The translations under genes and the position numbers were made by a program. DNA of 64,000 nucleotides from positions 1 to 64,000 of the forward strand of contig NZ_JOEY01000015.1 of NCBI RefSeq assembly GCF_000718165.1, in the 5' to 3' direction. The DNA comes from Streptomyces fulvoviolaceus (GTDB lineage: Bacteria > Actinomycetota > Actinomycetes > Streptomycetales > Streptomycetaceae). Numbering within the stretch: the stretch's first letter is position 1; each line of letters opens with the position of its first letter. Below, piece by piece: positions 8,795 to 16,848 of the stretch. The notes beneath the pieces were generated by a model. The model saw only the letters and a list, made by a program, of their open reading frames with translations. It had not been told where the DNA came from and did not search any database.

Positions 8795-9897
8795 CTAGGA
8801 ACGCCACCTGCCCCTCTTCGCCTCCATCGCCGCCTTGCCCTCCGCCCCCTTCCGCTTCCAGTCCTTCCGGATCTCCGCCCGGAGCCTCGCATCGGTCTTG
8901 GCGACGATCCGCTGGTTCTCCCGGATGAGCTTGCGGTAACTCTCCAGGCGCCGTTCGCCCAACTCGCCGGAGGCGATCGCGGCGAGGACCGCGCACCCCG
9001 GCTCGCTCTCGTGCGCGCAGTCCTGGAACCGGCACTTCTCGCCCAGTTCCGCGATCTCGGCGAAGACCTGCCCGACACCGGTCTCGGCGTCCCACAGCCC
9101 GACGCCCCTCAGCCCCGGTGTGTCGATGAGCACTCCCCCACCCGGCAGCGCGAGGAGGTTGCGGGTGGTGGTCGTGTGGCGGCCCTTGCCGTCCGCGTCC
9201 CGGGTGGCCTGCACGACCATGACCTCGTCGCCGAGGAGGGCGTTCGCGAGCGTCGACTTGCCCGCACCGGACTGCCCGAGCAGCACGGACGTACCACCGG
9301 AGACAAGGGCGACGAGGCCGTCGAGCCCGTCCCCGTCCAGCGCGCTGACCGGCAGCACCGTCACACCCGGCGCGGTCGTCTCGACATCCTGGACGAGATG
9401 CCCGAGCGTCACCGCGTCCGGCACGAGGTCGGCCTTGGTCAGCACGATCAGGGGCTGCGCCCCGGACTCCCAGGCCAGGGCCAGGAACCTTTCGATGCGG
9501 CCGAGGTCGAGCTCGCCGGCCAGCGACACGGCGACGACCGCGTGGTCGACGTTGGCCGCGAGGTCTGCCCCTCGGACCGCTCGGAGGAGGTGGAGCGTAC
9601 GAAGGCGGTACGGCGGGGCAGATACGCGCGTACGTAACGGGGGTTGCCGGCGGGTTCCACGACGGCCCAGTCGCCGGTGCAGATGACCCGCATCGGGTCG
9701 CGCGGGGTGACGAAGGCGGTGTCCGCCCGTACGAGACCCTCTGCGGTGATCACGTCGCACTGCCCGCGGTCGACCCGGATGACGCGTCCGGGCAGGAGCC
9801 CCTCGGGCTCGTAGGGGGCGAACTCGTCCGCCCATGCCTCGTCCCAGCCGTAGGGAGCGAGAGCGGAGAAAACAGAAGAAGTGGAGCTGGAAGTCAA
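8795..9897 (-). pseudogene. rsgA: rsgA, ribosome-assembly GTPase with a one-base frameshift
   Basis: RsgA is a circularly permuted GTPase that helps mature the 30S subunit. The N-terminal OB-fold part (APYGWDEAWADEF ... RTAFVRSTSSERSEGQ) lies in one frame from 9897 to about 9567. The rest (LAANVDHAVVAVSL onwards) lies in another frame from about 9562 to 8795. Exactly two bases separate the CAG and CTC codons where family members have three, so one base appears lost near 9563-9567. The total of 1103 nt is one short of 368 codons. All GTPase motifs are intact: TKAD (G4), GQSGAGKST (G1), DTPGLRG (G3), and a C-terminal Cys/His Zn cluster. The TTG at 9897 has GAAGGG 7 bases upstream; a GTG at 9912 is the alternative. 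Either a recent pseudogene or a base-calling error. Confidence 0.8.
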
Positions 9898-9946
9898 GGG
9901 TGGGCCCTTCACAAGGGCGGCCCCGGCATGCGTGGGAAGTCTGGGT

Positions 9947-10018
9947 TCAGCCGGCGGCCACGGAGGTGGAGTGGACGATCTTCTGGTTGCGGGCAGCGCC
10001 CATCACAGAGACAGCCAT
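9947..10018 (-). CDS. Candidate 23-aa leader peptide upstream of rsgA
   Basis: A short ORF starting MAVSVMGAARNQKIVHST and ending at a TGA, 49 bases before the rsgA start. Its ATG has a near-ideal ribosome site, GGGAGGTGTGACC-ATG, stronger than that of most genes here. It has no signal peptide. It could be a regulatory upstream ORF, a real microprotein, or a chance ORF. The strong ribosome site is the only positive evidence. Confidence 0.4.
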   Translation of the reverse strand: MAVSVMGAARNQKIVHSTSVAAG

Positions 10019-10148
10019 TGGTCACACCTCCCGTTCCTCACTCGGCCGACAGCGGCAGCCGAAGGCCGCCGCACGAAGCGGTCCTCACCTTAGAGTTGCG
10101 CGCACTCGGGTGCCACCGATTTACCGAAGGACAAAGGCAGCCGGTGCC

Positions 10149-10961
10149 TCACCCGAGGTACTGCGTGATCCGGGTCCACACAGTGGGCGAGCCGGCGGCG
10201 ACGGGTGCCGGGCGTCGCTCTCGGAGCTGACGCCAGACGTCCTGCGGGCAGGGGCCCTTGGGTCTGGGGTCGGTGAACTTCCCGTAGGCCACCCGGCGTG
10301 GCGGGAGGCCTATCTCGACCCAGTGGTCCTTGTCGGAGGTGAAGTCCCAGCCGATGTTGGGGATGCGGATGTGGTCGTCGCGGCTGTCCTTGTCCTGGCT
10401 GGTGATCTGGAGCACTTCGACGTGGCGGAGGCCGGGCTTCATGACCACGCAGTAGTGCGGGCGTTCGGTGGCGGACTCCCGGAAGGGGACCAGGGCGTGC
10501 CAGATCTCGCCGGCGGCCGGGCGGCGTCGTCCGCCGTTGAGGCCGCCGTTGCCCCACCAGCGCACCGCTCGGTGGCAGAGGAACGCGGTGAGTCCGGCGG
10601 CCCCGCCCTGGGCGAAGGCACGGGAGTTCACGTCGGGTGAGTCGAATCGTGCCTCGGCCCAGAGCACGGCGGCCTGGCTGAGGGCGAGCACGACGGCCGT
10701 ACGGGCGAGGAGGACCCGCCATGAGCCGCGACGCATCCGGCCCATGAACCCGGCCACCCCCGCGGCGACGGCGACGGGTGCGCCGTACACGAGCGCGTGC
10801 TGTCCGAAGCCGCGCAGTTGCAGCGGCGGCTCCTGAGAGGCCATCAGGTCGACCACAGTGACCGGCAGCGCCAGGGTGGAGCCGACGGCGGCCCACATGA
10901 TCACCAGGAGATAGCCCTTGACGGCCATCCCCAGGCAGGACGTGTTGGTGCGACGGGCCAC
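10149..10961 (-). CDS. Membrane protein with a C-terminal PemK/MazF-like domain
   Basis: A 270-residue protein from the GTG at 10961, chosen because AAGGGGGA lies 5-6 bases upstream; an ATG at 10982 would be worse placed. Residues 1-130 carry about four membrane segments (GYLLVIMWAAVGSTLALPV, ALVYGAPVAVAAGVAGF, LLARTAVVLALSQAAVLW, and one ending near RAVRWW). Residues 150-250 resemble actinobacterial PemK/MazF-like domains: GEIWHALVPF, RPHYCVVM, VEVLQITSQDKD, then DHIRIP and the late Trp. MazF-fold toxins are mRNA endonucleases, but I cannot confirm catalytic residues here and no antitoxin-like gene is adjacent. It may be a membrane-tethered, domesticated version. Confidence 0.68.
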   Translation of the reverse strand: MARRTNTSCLGMAVKGYLLVIMWAAVGSTLALPVTVVDLMASQEPPLQLRGFGQHALVYGAPVAVAAGVAGFMGRMRRGSWRVLLARTAVVLALSQAAVLWAEARFDSPDVNSRAFAQGGAAGLTAFLCHRAVRWWGNGGLNGGRRRPAAGEIWHALVPFRESATERPHYCVVMKPGLRHVEVLQITSQDKDSRDDHIRIPNIGWDFTSDKDHWVEIGLPPRRVAYGKFTDPRPKGPCPQDVWRQLRERRPAPVAAGSPTVWTRITQYLG

Positions 10962-11107
10962 CGAATCCCCCTTTTTCTCCATGGACGAACATGATCCCCA
11001 CGGAGGTGCCGTGCGGGATCCGTGGATCTACGTACGCGGTTACGGAGTGCGGGTCGACAGCCCTGCTCCGCCTCGGCCGTTGGCGGCGATGACCTTCTCC
11101 GCCCGGG

Positions 11108-11503
11108 TCACTGGTCCTGAACCCGCCCGTCGCCTTCGTCGGGCTCGTCGTCGAGCAGCGCGTAGGCCCGTACCGGGAAGGTGCCCATCTCTTCGACGGC
11201 CGGTGGCGCGGCGTGGAAGCGGAAGCCGTGCGGGGGCGGTTGCTCCAGGCCGCGCAGGTGCTCCACGACCGGGATGCCGGCGGCCAGCAGCATGGTGTGC
11301 GCGGGGCGGGCGCCGTCGTCGGTGTCGTCGATGTCGAGCGAGTCGATACCGACCAGGGCCGCGCGCTGCTCGACGAGCCAGGCTGCGCCACCCCTGGTGA
11401 GGTGGGGGTGGCCGCTTCCGTACCGCTCGGTGCCCCAGTGCCGGTCCCAGCCGGTGTGGATCAGTCGGCCCGCACCACGACGGGGGTGGTGCGCTGGGCC
11501 GGG
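11108..11503 (-). pseudogene. Cyclase-family (metal-dependent hydrolase) remnant, C-terminal part only
   Basis: The minus-strand frame from about 11450 to 11108 encodes the C-terminal half of a kynurenine formamidase-like cyclase family protein: IHTGWDRHWGTERYGSGHPH, then ALVGIDSLDIDDT, HTMLLAAGIPVVEHLRGLE and a final GTFPVRAYALLDD. The N-terminal metal-binding half (the HxGTHxD type) is absent. The frame opens directly after the P450 stop codon and has no good start upstream of the ATG at 11293. Near 11460 a second frame reads PVVVRAD and would join the family pattern with one added base, so a frameshift may also be present. I read this as a truncated remnant. Confidence 0.65.
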
Positions 11504-12835
11504 TCAAGCGCCCGCGACACCGCCGGGCACCGGGCTGACGGGGCAGGCGCCGGCGTGCGTCATGCCGCCGGGGCCGCCTTGGGAATCATCGGTCGGCATG
11601 GCCTGCGAACCGCTCTCGTGCTCGTCCGAAGGCGGGGTGAAGGCGACGTCCAGGCGGGTGAGCCCGCGGAAGTTGAGGCTGCGCTGCCACTGCGGCGCGG
11701 GGCCGTCGAGCCGCAGGCCGGGGAGCCGGGTGAGGAGTGCTTCCAGGACGATCGCGCCTTCCAGCCGGGCCAGCGCAGCGCCGAGGCAGAAGTGCGGGCC
11801 GTGCCCGAACGCCATGTGCCGTCCGCCGGGCCGTTCGAAGTCCAGCACATGAGGGTCGGGAAACACGGCCGGATCCCGGTTGGCGGCGCCGCCCACCAGA
11901 AGCACCGTCTGCCCTTCGGCGATGGTGCGGCCCGCCAGGTCCAGGTCGTGCCGCGCCCGACGCAGCATCAGCTGTACCGGGGCGTCGTAGCGCAGGAGTT
12001 CCTCGACTGCGGCGGGCATCAGTTCGGGCCGGCGGCGCAGTTGGTCGGCCGCGTGCGGGTGGCGGAGCAGGGCGAGTGTGGCGTTGCCGATGAAGTGGGT
12101 GGTGGTCTCGTGGCCGGCGATCAGGAGCAGGGCGCAGTTGGCGAGGAGTTCGTCGAGGTCCTGGTCGGTGTTCGCGGCCTGTGCGCTCACCAGTGCGCGC
12201 AGACTGTGGGGGGCCGGCGGGGTGTCGTGGCGGGTGAGGAGTTCGCGGAAGTAGGCGAGCATGTCCGTCATGCTCTGCGAGGCCTCGCGGTTGCGGTCGG
12301 CGTCGAGCCGGGAGTTGCCTATGGCCTCGGCGATCGGCTCGGACCAGGAGGCGAGGGCTGGGCGGTCCTGCTGCGGTACGTCGAGGAGGTCGCAGATGAT
12401 GGTGAGCGGCAGGGGTCGGGCGAGGTCCGCGACGATGTCCATCCGCCCGGTCGGCGCCGCGTGGGCGATGATCCGGTCGACGGCTTCGAAGATCCGGGCG
12501 CGGAGCGTCTCCACTGCCCGAGGAGTGAAGGCCTTGCTGATCAGGGCCCGCAGCCGGGAGTGGTCGGGGGCGTCGCTGTAGAGCATCTGCCGGCTCAGGA
12601 CCCGGGCCAGCGGCCGCAGTTCCTCGGAGACGGCCTCGATGTCGGGATAGCGCACCGAGGACAGCCCCGGGTCACCCGCGGCTTTGCTGACGACCGCGTG
12701 TCCGGTAGCGACCCACGCGCGCAGGCTGCGGTCCCAGAAGAGGTCGTCGGCGCTCCTCAGCTCTTCGTAGAAGTCGTAGAGTCGCTCTTGGACTTGGGGC
12801 CGAAAGGCCCGCAACAGTGAGGTGGGAGTGCCCAT
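11504..12835 (-). CDS. Cytochrome P450
   Basis: A 443-residue heme monooxygenase. It shows the I-helix AGHETT (about residue 240) with the oxygen-activating acidic/Thr pair, the K-helix ELLR (about 278) and the heme-ligand loop FGHGPHFCLG (about 347, Cys thiolate). It is soluble, with no signal or anchor, and of the bacterial class needing separate ferredoxin partners; none lies next to it. The normal P450 fold ends near LTRLDVAF, so the last 40 or so residues (ending PVPGGVAGA) are a nonconserved extension. It may result from the deletion that left the cyclase remnant just downstream. The substrate is unknown. Confidence 0.93.
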   Translation of the reverse strand: MGTPTSLLRAFRPQVQERLYDFYEELRSADDLFWDRSLRAWVATGHAVVSKAAGDPGLSSVRYPDIEAVSEELRPLARVLSRQMLYSDAPDHSRLRALISKAFTPRAVETLRARIFEAVDRIIAHAAPTGRMDIVADLARPLPLTIICDLLDVPQQDRPALASWSEPIAEAIGNSRLDADRNREASQSMTDMLAYFRELLTRHDTPPAPHSLRALVSAQAANTDQDLDELLANCALLLIAGHETTTHFIGNATLALLRHPHAADQLRRRPELMPAAVEELLRYDAPVQLMLRRARHDLDLAGRTIAEGQTVLLVGGAANRDPAVFPDPHVLDFERPGGRHMAFGHGPHFCLGAALARLEGAIVLEALLTRLPGLRLDGPAPQWQRSLNFRGLTRLDVAFTPPSDEHESGSQAMPTDDSQGGPGGMTHAGACPVSPVPGGVAGA

Positions 12836-12920
12836 CGCCCCATGTTAGGGGCCTGCGCCCGGAGTTCGATCAAGATATGCGGCGAGATGTCGCAGGATCG
12901 CGTCGGCACTCTTCGTCCGG

Positions 12921-13181
12921 ATGCGGAAAGCGTGTCCCCGGCCGGTGGCGAACATGCGCCTCCTCCAAGCCCCTTACCAGGACAGGGACCCGTTGCCGTC
13001 ACTGGAGGTGGTGCCTGCCCTGCTGGGTTCGGGTGCGGATGTGCACGTCCTCGACCGGGTCGGGGTCACGCCCGTCGGCCGGGCAGTCCTGCTCGACGAC
13101 ACGGCGCCGGAAGCCGCCGTCGACCGGTCGGTGGCGGTACTGGGGCTCCTGGTGAGAGCGTCAACGGCGCTGCGCGGCTGA
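12921..13181 (+). pseudogene. Ankyrin-repeat-like fragment
   Basis: The 525-base gap between the P450 and the next gene holds this open frame. Its middle matches an ankyrin consensus: EVVPALLGSGADVHVLDRVG followed by VTPVGRAVL. Only about one and a half repeats are present, with no N-terminal or C-terminal partner. Possible starts are the ATGs at 12921 and 12954, and no convincing ribosome site is seen. Probably the end of a decayed ankyrin protein gene. I see nothing else definite in the gap. Confidence 0.4.
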
Positions 13182-13360
13182 TCCACGGGTGAACGTCGTG
13201 AGACAGACTCTGCGCATATTCCGTCAGAAATGTGCCTCCAACTGGCAATGCCGTGCTCCGGGCGTTTCGCCCGCGTCCCGCCCATAGAGTTCTTTGAGGT
13301 CCGTGCGTCGCGAGGCCACGGCGGGCACCGGGCGTACCACTTTCGGAGGCGGGGCCGATT

Positions 13361-15697
13361 GTGCAGGTATCCGTGACGAGGGAACAGACCGGCCGGCCCG
13401 TCAGGACGTCGAGCTTCGTCGGCAGGCGCCAGGAGGCCGCCGAAGTCAAGCGTCTGCTGGCCACCCACCGGCTGGTGAGTCTGACCGGGACGGGCGGCGT
13501 CGGCAAGACCAGGCTGGCTCTGCACGCCGTGCCCCGGCTGGCGCGGGCGTTCCCCGACGGAGTGCACATCGTCCAGCTCGCCGGTGTGCGGGACGCGTCG
13601 CTGGTGCCGCTCGCCCTGATCGAGGGGCTGAACATCCGTGACGTATCGGGGCGTTCGCCCGTGCGGGTCCTGGTCGACCATCTCCAGGACCGGGAGCTCC
13701 TCCTGGTCCTGGACAACTGCGAACACCTGGCGGACGCCTGCGCACGGCTGGTCGAGGCGTTGCTGGCGGAGACCGCGGGGGTACGCGTCCTGGCCACCAG
13801 CAGGCATCCGCTGGACGTGCCCGTCCAACACGTCCTGGAGGTGCAGCCGTTGCCGACTCCCGCGCCGGGCGAGCCGTTGCCTCCGAAGCCCGCTCTGGAG
13901 TACCCGGCACTGGCGCTGTTCGCCGACCGGGCCGCGGCCGTGCTGCCCGGATTCACGCTCACGGCGGACAACCAGGACGCGGTGGCCGCCCTGTGCCACC
14001 GGCTGGACGGGCTGCCGCTCGCGATCGAGCTGGCGGCGGTCCGGATGCGTGCCCTGGGTGTGCAGCAGTTGCTCGAACGGCTCGACCGGCGCTACCGGTT
14101 GCTGGCCCACAGCGCCGACAGCGACGACAGCGACGCCGCCCTGCCCCGGCACCGCACCCTGCGGGCGGCCGTCGACTGGAGCCATGACCTGTGCACCGCC
14201 GAGGAGCAGACGGTGTGGGCGCGCGCCTCGGCCTTCGCCGGGAGTTTCGACCTGGGCGCGGCGGAGGAGGTCTGTGCCGGGCCGGGCCTCGACCGTGACG
14301 AGATGGTGGACGCGGTCGCCGGTCTGGTGGACAAGTCACTGCTGGTCCGGGACGGCGACGCCGTCCATGCCCGGTACCGGATGCTGGAGTCGATCCGGCA
14401 GTACGGCCTCGACCGGCTCCGCGAGGGCGGCCCCGACGCGGAGGAGGCGGCCCGGCGCCGGGTGCGGGACTGGTGCCTGGACTTCGTCGAGGAATGCGAG
14501 CGGCGATGGTTCGGCCCCTACCAGCCGGAGCTGGTCCGGCGGCTGCACGCGGAGTCGGACACCATCCGCTCGGCGTTGGAGTTCTGCCTGAGCACCCCGG
14601 GAGAGCTGCAGGCCGGGCTGAAGCTGGCCGGGCATCTGTGGTTCTTCTGGTTCGCGACCGGCACCCCTGTGGAGGGCAGGTACTGGCTGGAGCGGCTGCT
14701 CGCCGCCGCCCCCGAGCCGACCGTCGCGCGGGCGCGGGCACTGTGGGCCCTGGCCCTGATGCTGCTCAGCCAGGGCAATGCCGTCGAGGCCACGCCCCTC
14801 GTCGAGGAGGGACACGAGCTGGCCCTGCGGCTGGGCGACGAGGCAGGGGTGGCGCACAGCTACTTCGGCCGGGGCGGTGCCCGCCTGATCAGCGGTGACT
14901 ACGAGCGGGCCCGGGAGGTGTACGAGGAGGCGCTCTCCCGGCCGCCGCGCGAGGGCGAGTCGATGAGCCTGGTCGGCTTCAAGTACATCGAGCTGGCCCA
15001 TGTCCTCGCCATCCAGGGCGAGTACGACCGCGCCATGGCCCTGTGCGAGGAGTTCCGGCAGATCTGCCTGAGCCACGGCGAACAGTGGGTCCACTCCTAC
15101 CTCCTGCGCATCCTCGCCTTCGCCGAGTGGGCCAAGGGAGACCAGGCGCCGGCCAGGACCCACGCCCGGGAGTGCCTGCGGCTCAAGCGGGCGGTCGGCG
15201 ACGTGTTCGGGATCGGCATGACACTGGAACTGCTCGCCGCGGTCCACGCCCGCGACGGCGAGGGCCGGCCCGCCGCCGTTCTGCTGGGCGCGGCCAAGCG
15301 GATCTGGCAGGACGCCCACGTCGCACTGGACCGCACCCCGTCCCACGGTCCGGTGCGCACCGAGGCCGAAGAAGTCGCTCGCGCGCTGCTGGGCGACGCG
15401 TTCAGGGGCGCCTACCGCGAGGGCCTGGAGCTCACCCTGGACGACGCGGTGGGCTACGCGATGGGCGAGCGGGTGTCTCCCGCCCGGCAGGTGCTCGACA
15501 GTCCCCTCACCCGCCGGGAGACCGAGGTCGCCGAGCTCGTCGCGGAGGGGCTGACCAACCAGCAGATCGCCGACCGGCTGGTCGTCGCGCTGCGGACCGC
15601 GGAGGGCCATGTGGAGCGGATCCTCAGCAAGCTGGGCTTCACCTCCCGCAGCCAGGTCGCCGTCTGGGCCGAGGCGCGTCGCGCCATGCGCCCTTGA
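13361..15697 (+). CDS. Large ATP-binding LuxR-type transcriptional regulator
   Basis: A 778-residue STAND-type regulator. An NB-ARC-like ATPase comes first, with Walker A GTGGVGKT (residue ~44) and Walker B LLLVLDN (~113) followed by CEHLADACARLVEALL, as in AfsR-related proteins. A helical TPR-like region covers about residues 380-650. The C-terminus (716-778) is a LuxR HTH: LTRRETEVAELVAEGLTNQQ, then RTAEGHVERILSKLGF. It probably binds ATP, oligomerises on a signal and activates transcription. The start is a GTG at 13361 with GGAGG about 11 bases upstream; a GTG at 13373 is possible. It precedes the MEDS gene by 41 bases in the same direction. The target is unknown. Confidence 0.92.
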   Translation: MQVSVTREQTGRPVRTSSFVGRRQEAAEVKRLLATHRLVSLTGTGGVGKTRLALHAVPRLARAFPDGVHIVQLAGVRDASLVPLALIEGLNIRDVSGRSPVRVLVDHLQDRELLLVLDNCEHLADACARLVEALLAETAGVRVLATSRHPLDVPVQHVLEVQPLPTPAPGEPLPPKPALEYPALALFADRAAAVLPGFTLTADNQDAVAALCHRLDGLPLAIELAAVRMRALGVQQLLERLDRRYRLLAHSADSDDSDAALPRHRTLRAAVDWSHDLCTAEEQTVWARASAFAGSFDLGAAEEVCAGPGLDRDEMVDAVAGLVDKSLLVRDGDAVHARYRMLESIRQYGLDRLREGGPDAEEAARRRVRDWCLDFVEECERRWFGPYQPELVRRLHAESDTIRSALEFCLSTPGELQAGLKLAGHLWFFWFATGTPVEGRYWLERLLAAAPEPTVARARALWALALMLLSQGNAVEATPLVEEGHELALRLGDEAGVAHSYFGRGGARLISGDYERAREVYEEALSRPPREGESMSLVGFKYIELAHVLAIQGEYDRAMALCEEFRQICLSHGEQWVHSYLLRILAFAEWAKGDQAPARTHARECLRLKRAVGDVFGIGMTLELLAAVHARDGEGRPAAVLLGAAKRIWQDAHVALDRTPSHGPVRTEAEEVARALLGDAFRGAYREGLELTLDDAVGYAMGERVSPARQVLDSPLTRRETEVAELVAEGLTNQQIADRLVVALRTAEGHVERILSKLGFTSRSQVAVWAEARRAMRP

Positions 15698-15738
15698 CGA
15701 CGTACACCCGTGAACCGAACCAAAGGGAAGGCAGACCG

Positions 15739-16707
15739 ATGGATCACGGAGCACCCAGCACACCCGCCAAGCACCACGTCGGCGTCCACTCGTCCGACGA
15801 GGGGTTCCTGGCGGTGATGGTGCCGTTCCTCAGGGAGGGCATCGCCGCCGAGGACGAACCGGACCCGGCGGCCGTCACCACCTCGCGCAAGCTGGACCTG
15901 CTGCGGGACGCGCTCGGCCCGGACGCCCGCCACGTGGACTTCCTCGACTCCGCGCGGTGGTATCGCGGAACACCCGCGAACAGCATGGCCACCGCCCTCG
16001 ACTACTACGTCGCGCACGCGAGCCCCGAGGGCCGTCTCCACTTGGCGGGCGAGCCGGTCTGGCCCGGCCGCTCGCCACGCCAGATCTCCGAGTGGAAGCG
16101 GTACGAGGCACTGGCCACCGAGCTCTTCACCGGGGCCCCGCCCGACCTGATGTGCCTGTACGACACCCGTACCGCACCGCCCGACGTCATCGACGCCGCC
16201 CGGCACACCCATCCGACGGAACTGCACCGGCACGGCATCCGGCCCAGCCCGCTGTACACGGAGCCCGCCGTCTACGCGACACAGGACCTCGGTCCGCTGC
16301 CCGCGCCGCCGCGGGACGCGGTCGGGGTCGGCCTCGACGGGGACCTGACCGCCGGTCACCGGTTCGCCGCGGACCAGGCACAGGCCCGCGGCATGGCGCC
16401 GGACGCGGCCGCCCGCTTCGGGCGGGCCGTGTCCGGTGCCACGGGCTACGCGGCCTCCCAGGGCTGCGACCGCGCGTGCCTGAAGCTGTGGTCGACCCGG
16501 GAGCGGGTCATCTGCGAGCTGCGCACCCCGCGCGGCCGCATCACCGACCCGTTCCTCGGCTTCCGGCCGCCGGGCCCCGGGACGCGGCCGGAGGACGGGC
16601 TCTGGGACACCCGTCAGGTCTGCGAGTTCGTGGACATGAGGTCCGGCGACGAGGCGAAGGAGGGGTGGACCATCCGTATGGAGACGGCCCTCGTACCGGC
16701 AGGTTGA
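15739..16707 (+). CDS. MEDS-domain protein (RsbA-type anti-sigma regulator family)
   Basis: A 322-residue protein. Residues 10-160 match the MEDS (DcmR sensory) domain: HHVGVHSSDEGFLAVMVPFL, a central SRKLDLLRDAL, and LMCLYDTRTAPPDVIDAAR with HTHPTEL. The C-terminal half resembles the ATPase-like part of RsbA-family proteins but is divergent. The ATG at 15739 is preceded by AAGGGAAGG. It sits between a LuxR-type regulator and an RsbW-like protein, which fits the stress/sigma-factor signalling modules abundant in streptomycetes. The cognate sigma factor is not in the window. Confidence 0.82.
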   Translation: MDHGAPSTPAKHHVGVHSSDEGFLAVMVPFLREGIAAEDEPDPAAVTTSRKLDLLRDALGPDARHVDFLDSARWYRGTPANSMATALDYYVAHASPEGRLHLAGEPVWPGRSPRQISEWKRYEALATELFTGAPPDLMCLYDTRTAPPDVIDAARHTHPTELHRHGIRPSPLYTEPAVYATQDLGPLPAPPRDAVGVGLDGDLTAGHRFAADQAQARGMAPDAAARFGRAVSGATGYAASQGCDRACLKLWSTRERVICELRTPRGRITDPFLGFRPPGPGTRPEDGLWDTRQVCEFVDMRSGDEAKEGWTIRMETALVPAG

Positions 16708-16848
16708 CGAACCGGCGCGCGGATTCGGGTAGTTCCCCCCGCGACCCCGACGGCACGGCCGACGCATGGTGGATACGAGGCCGGGCCCGTGGCGGACCGG
16801 CCTCGCACCACGCGAGCCGAACGCCCCGAGGGCCGAAGGGAAACGACC

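Noticed and set aside
9555..9575. Programmed ribosomal frameshifting in rsgA
   Set aside because: No slippery heptamer or clear downstream pseudoknot is seen; a lost base is simpler.
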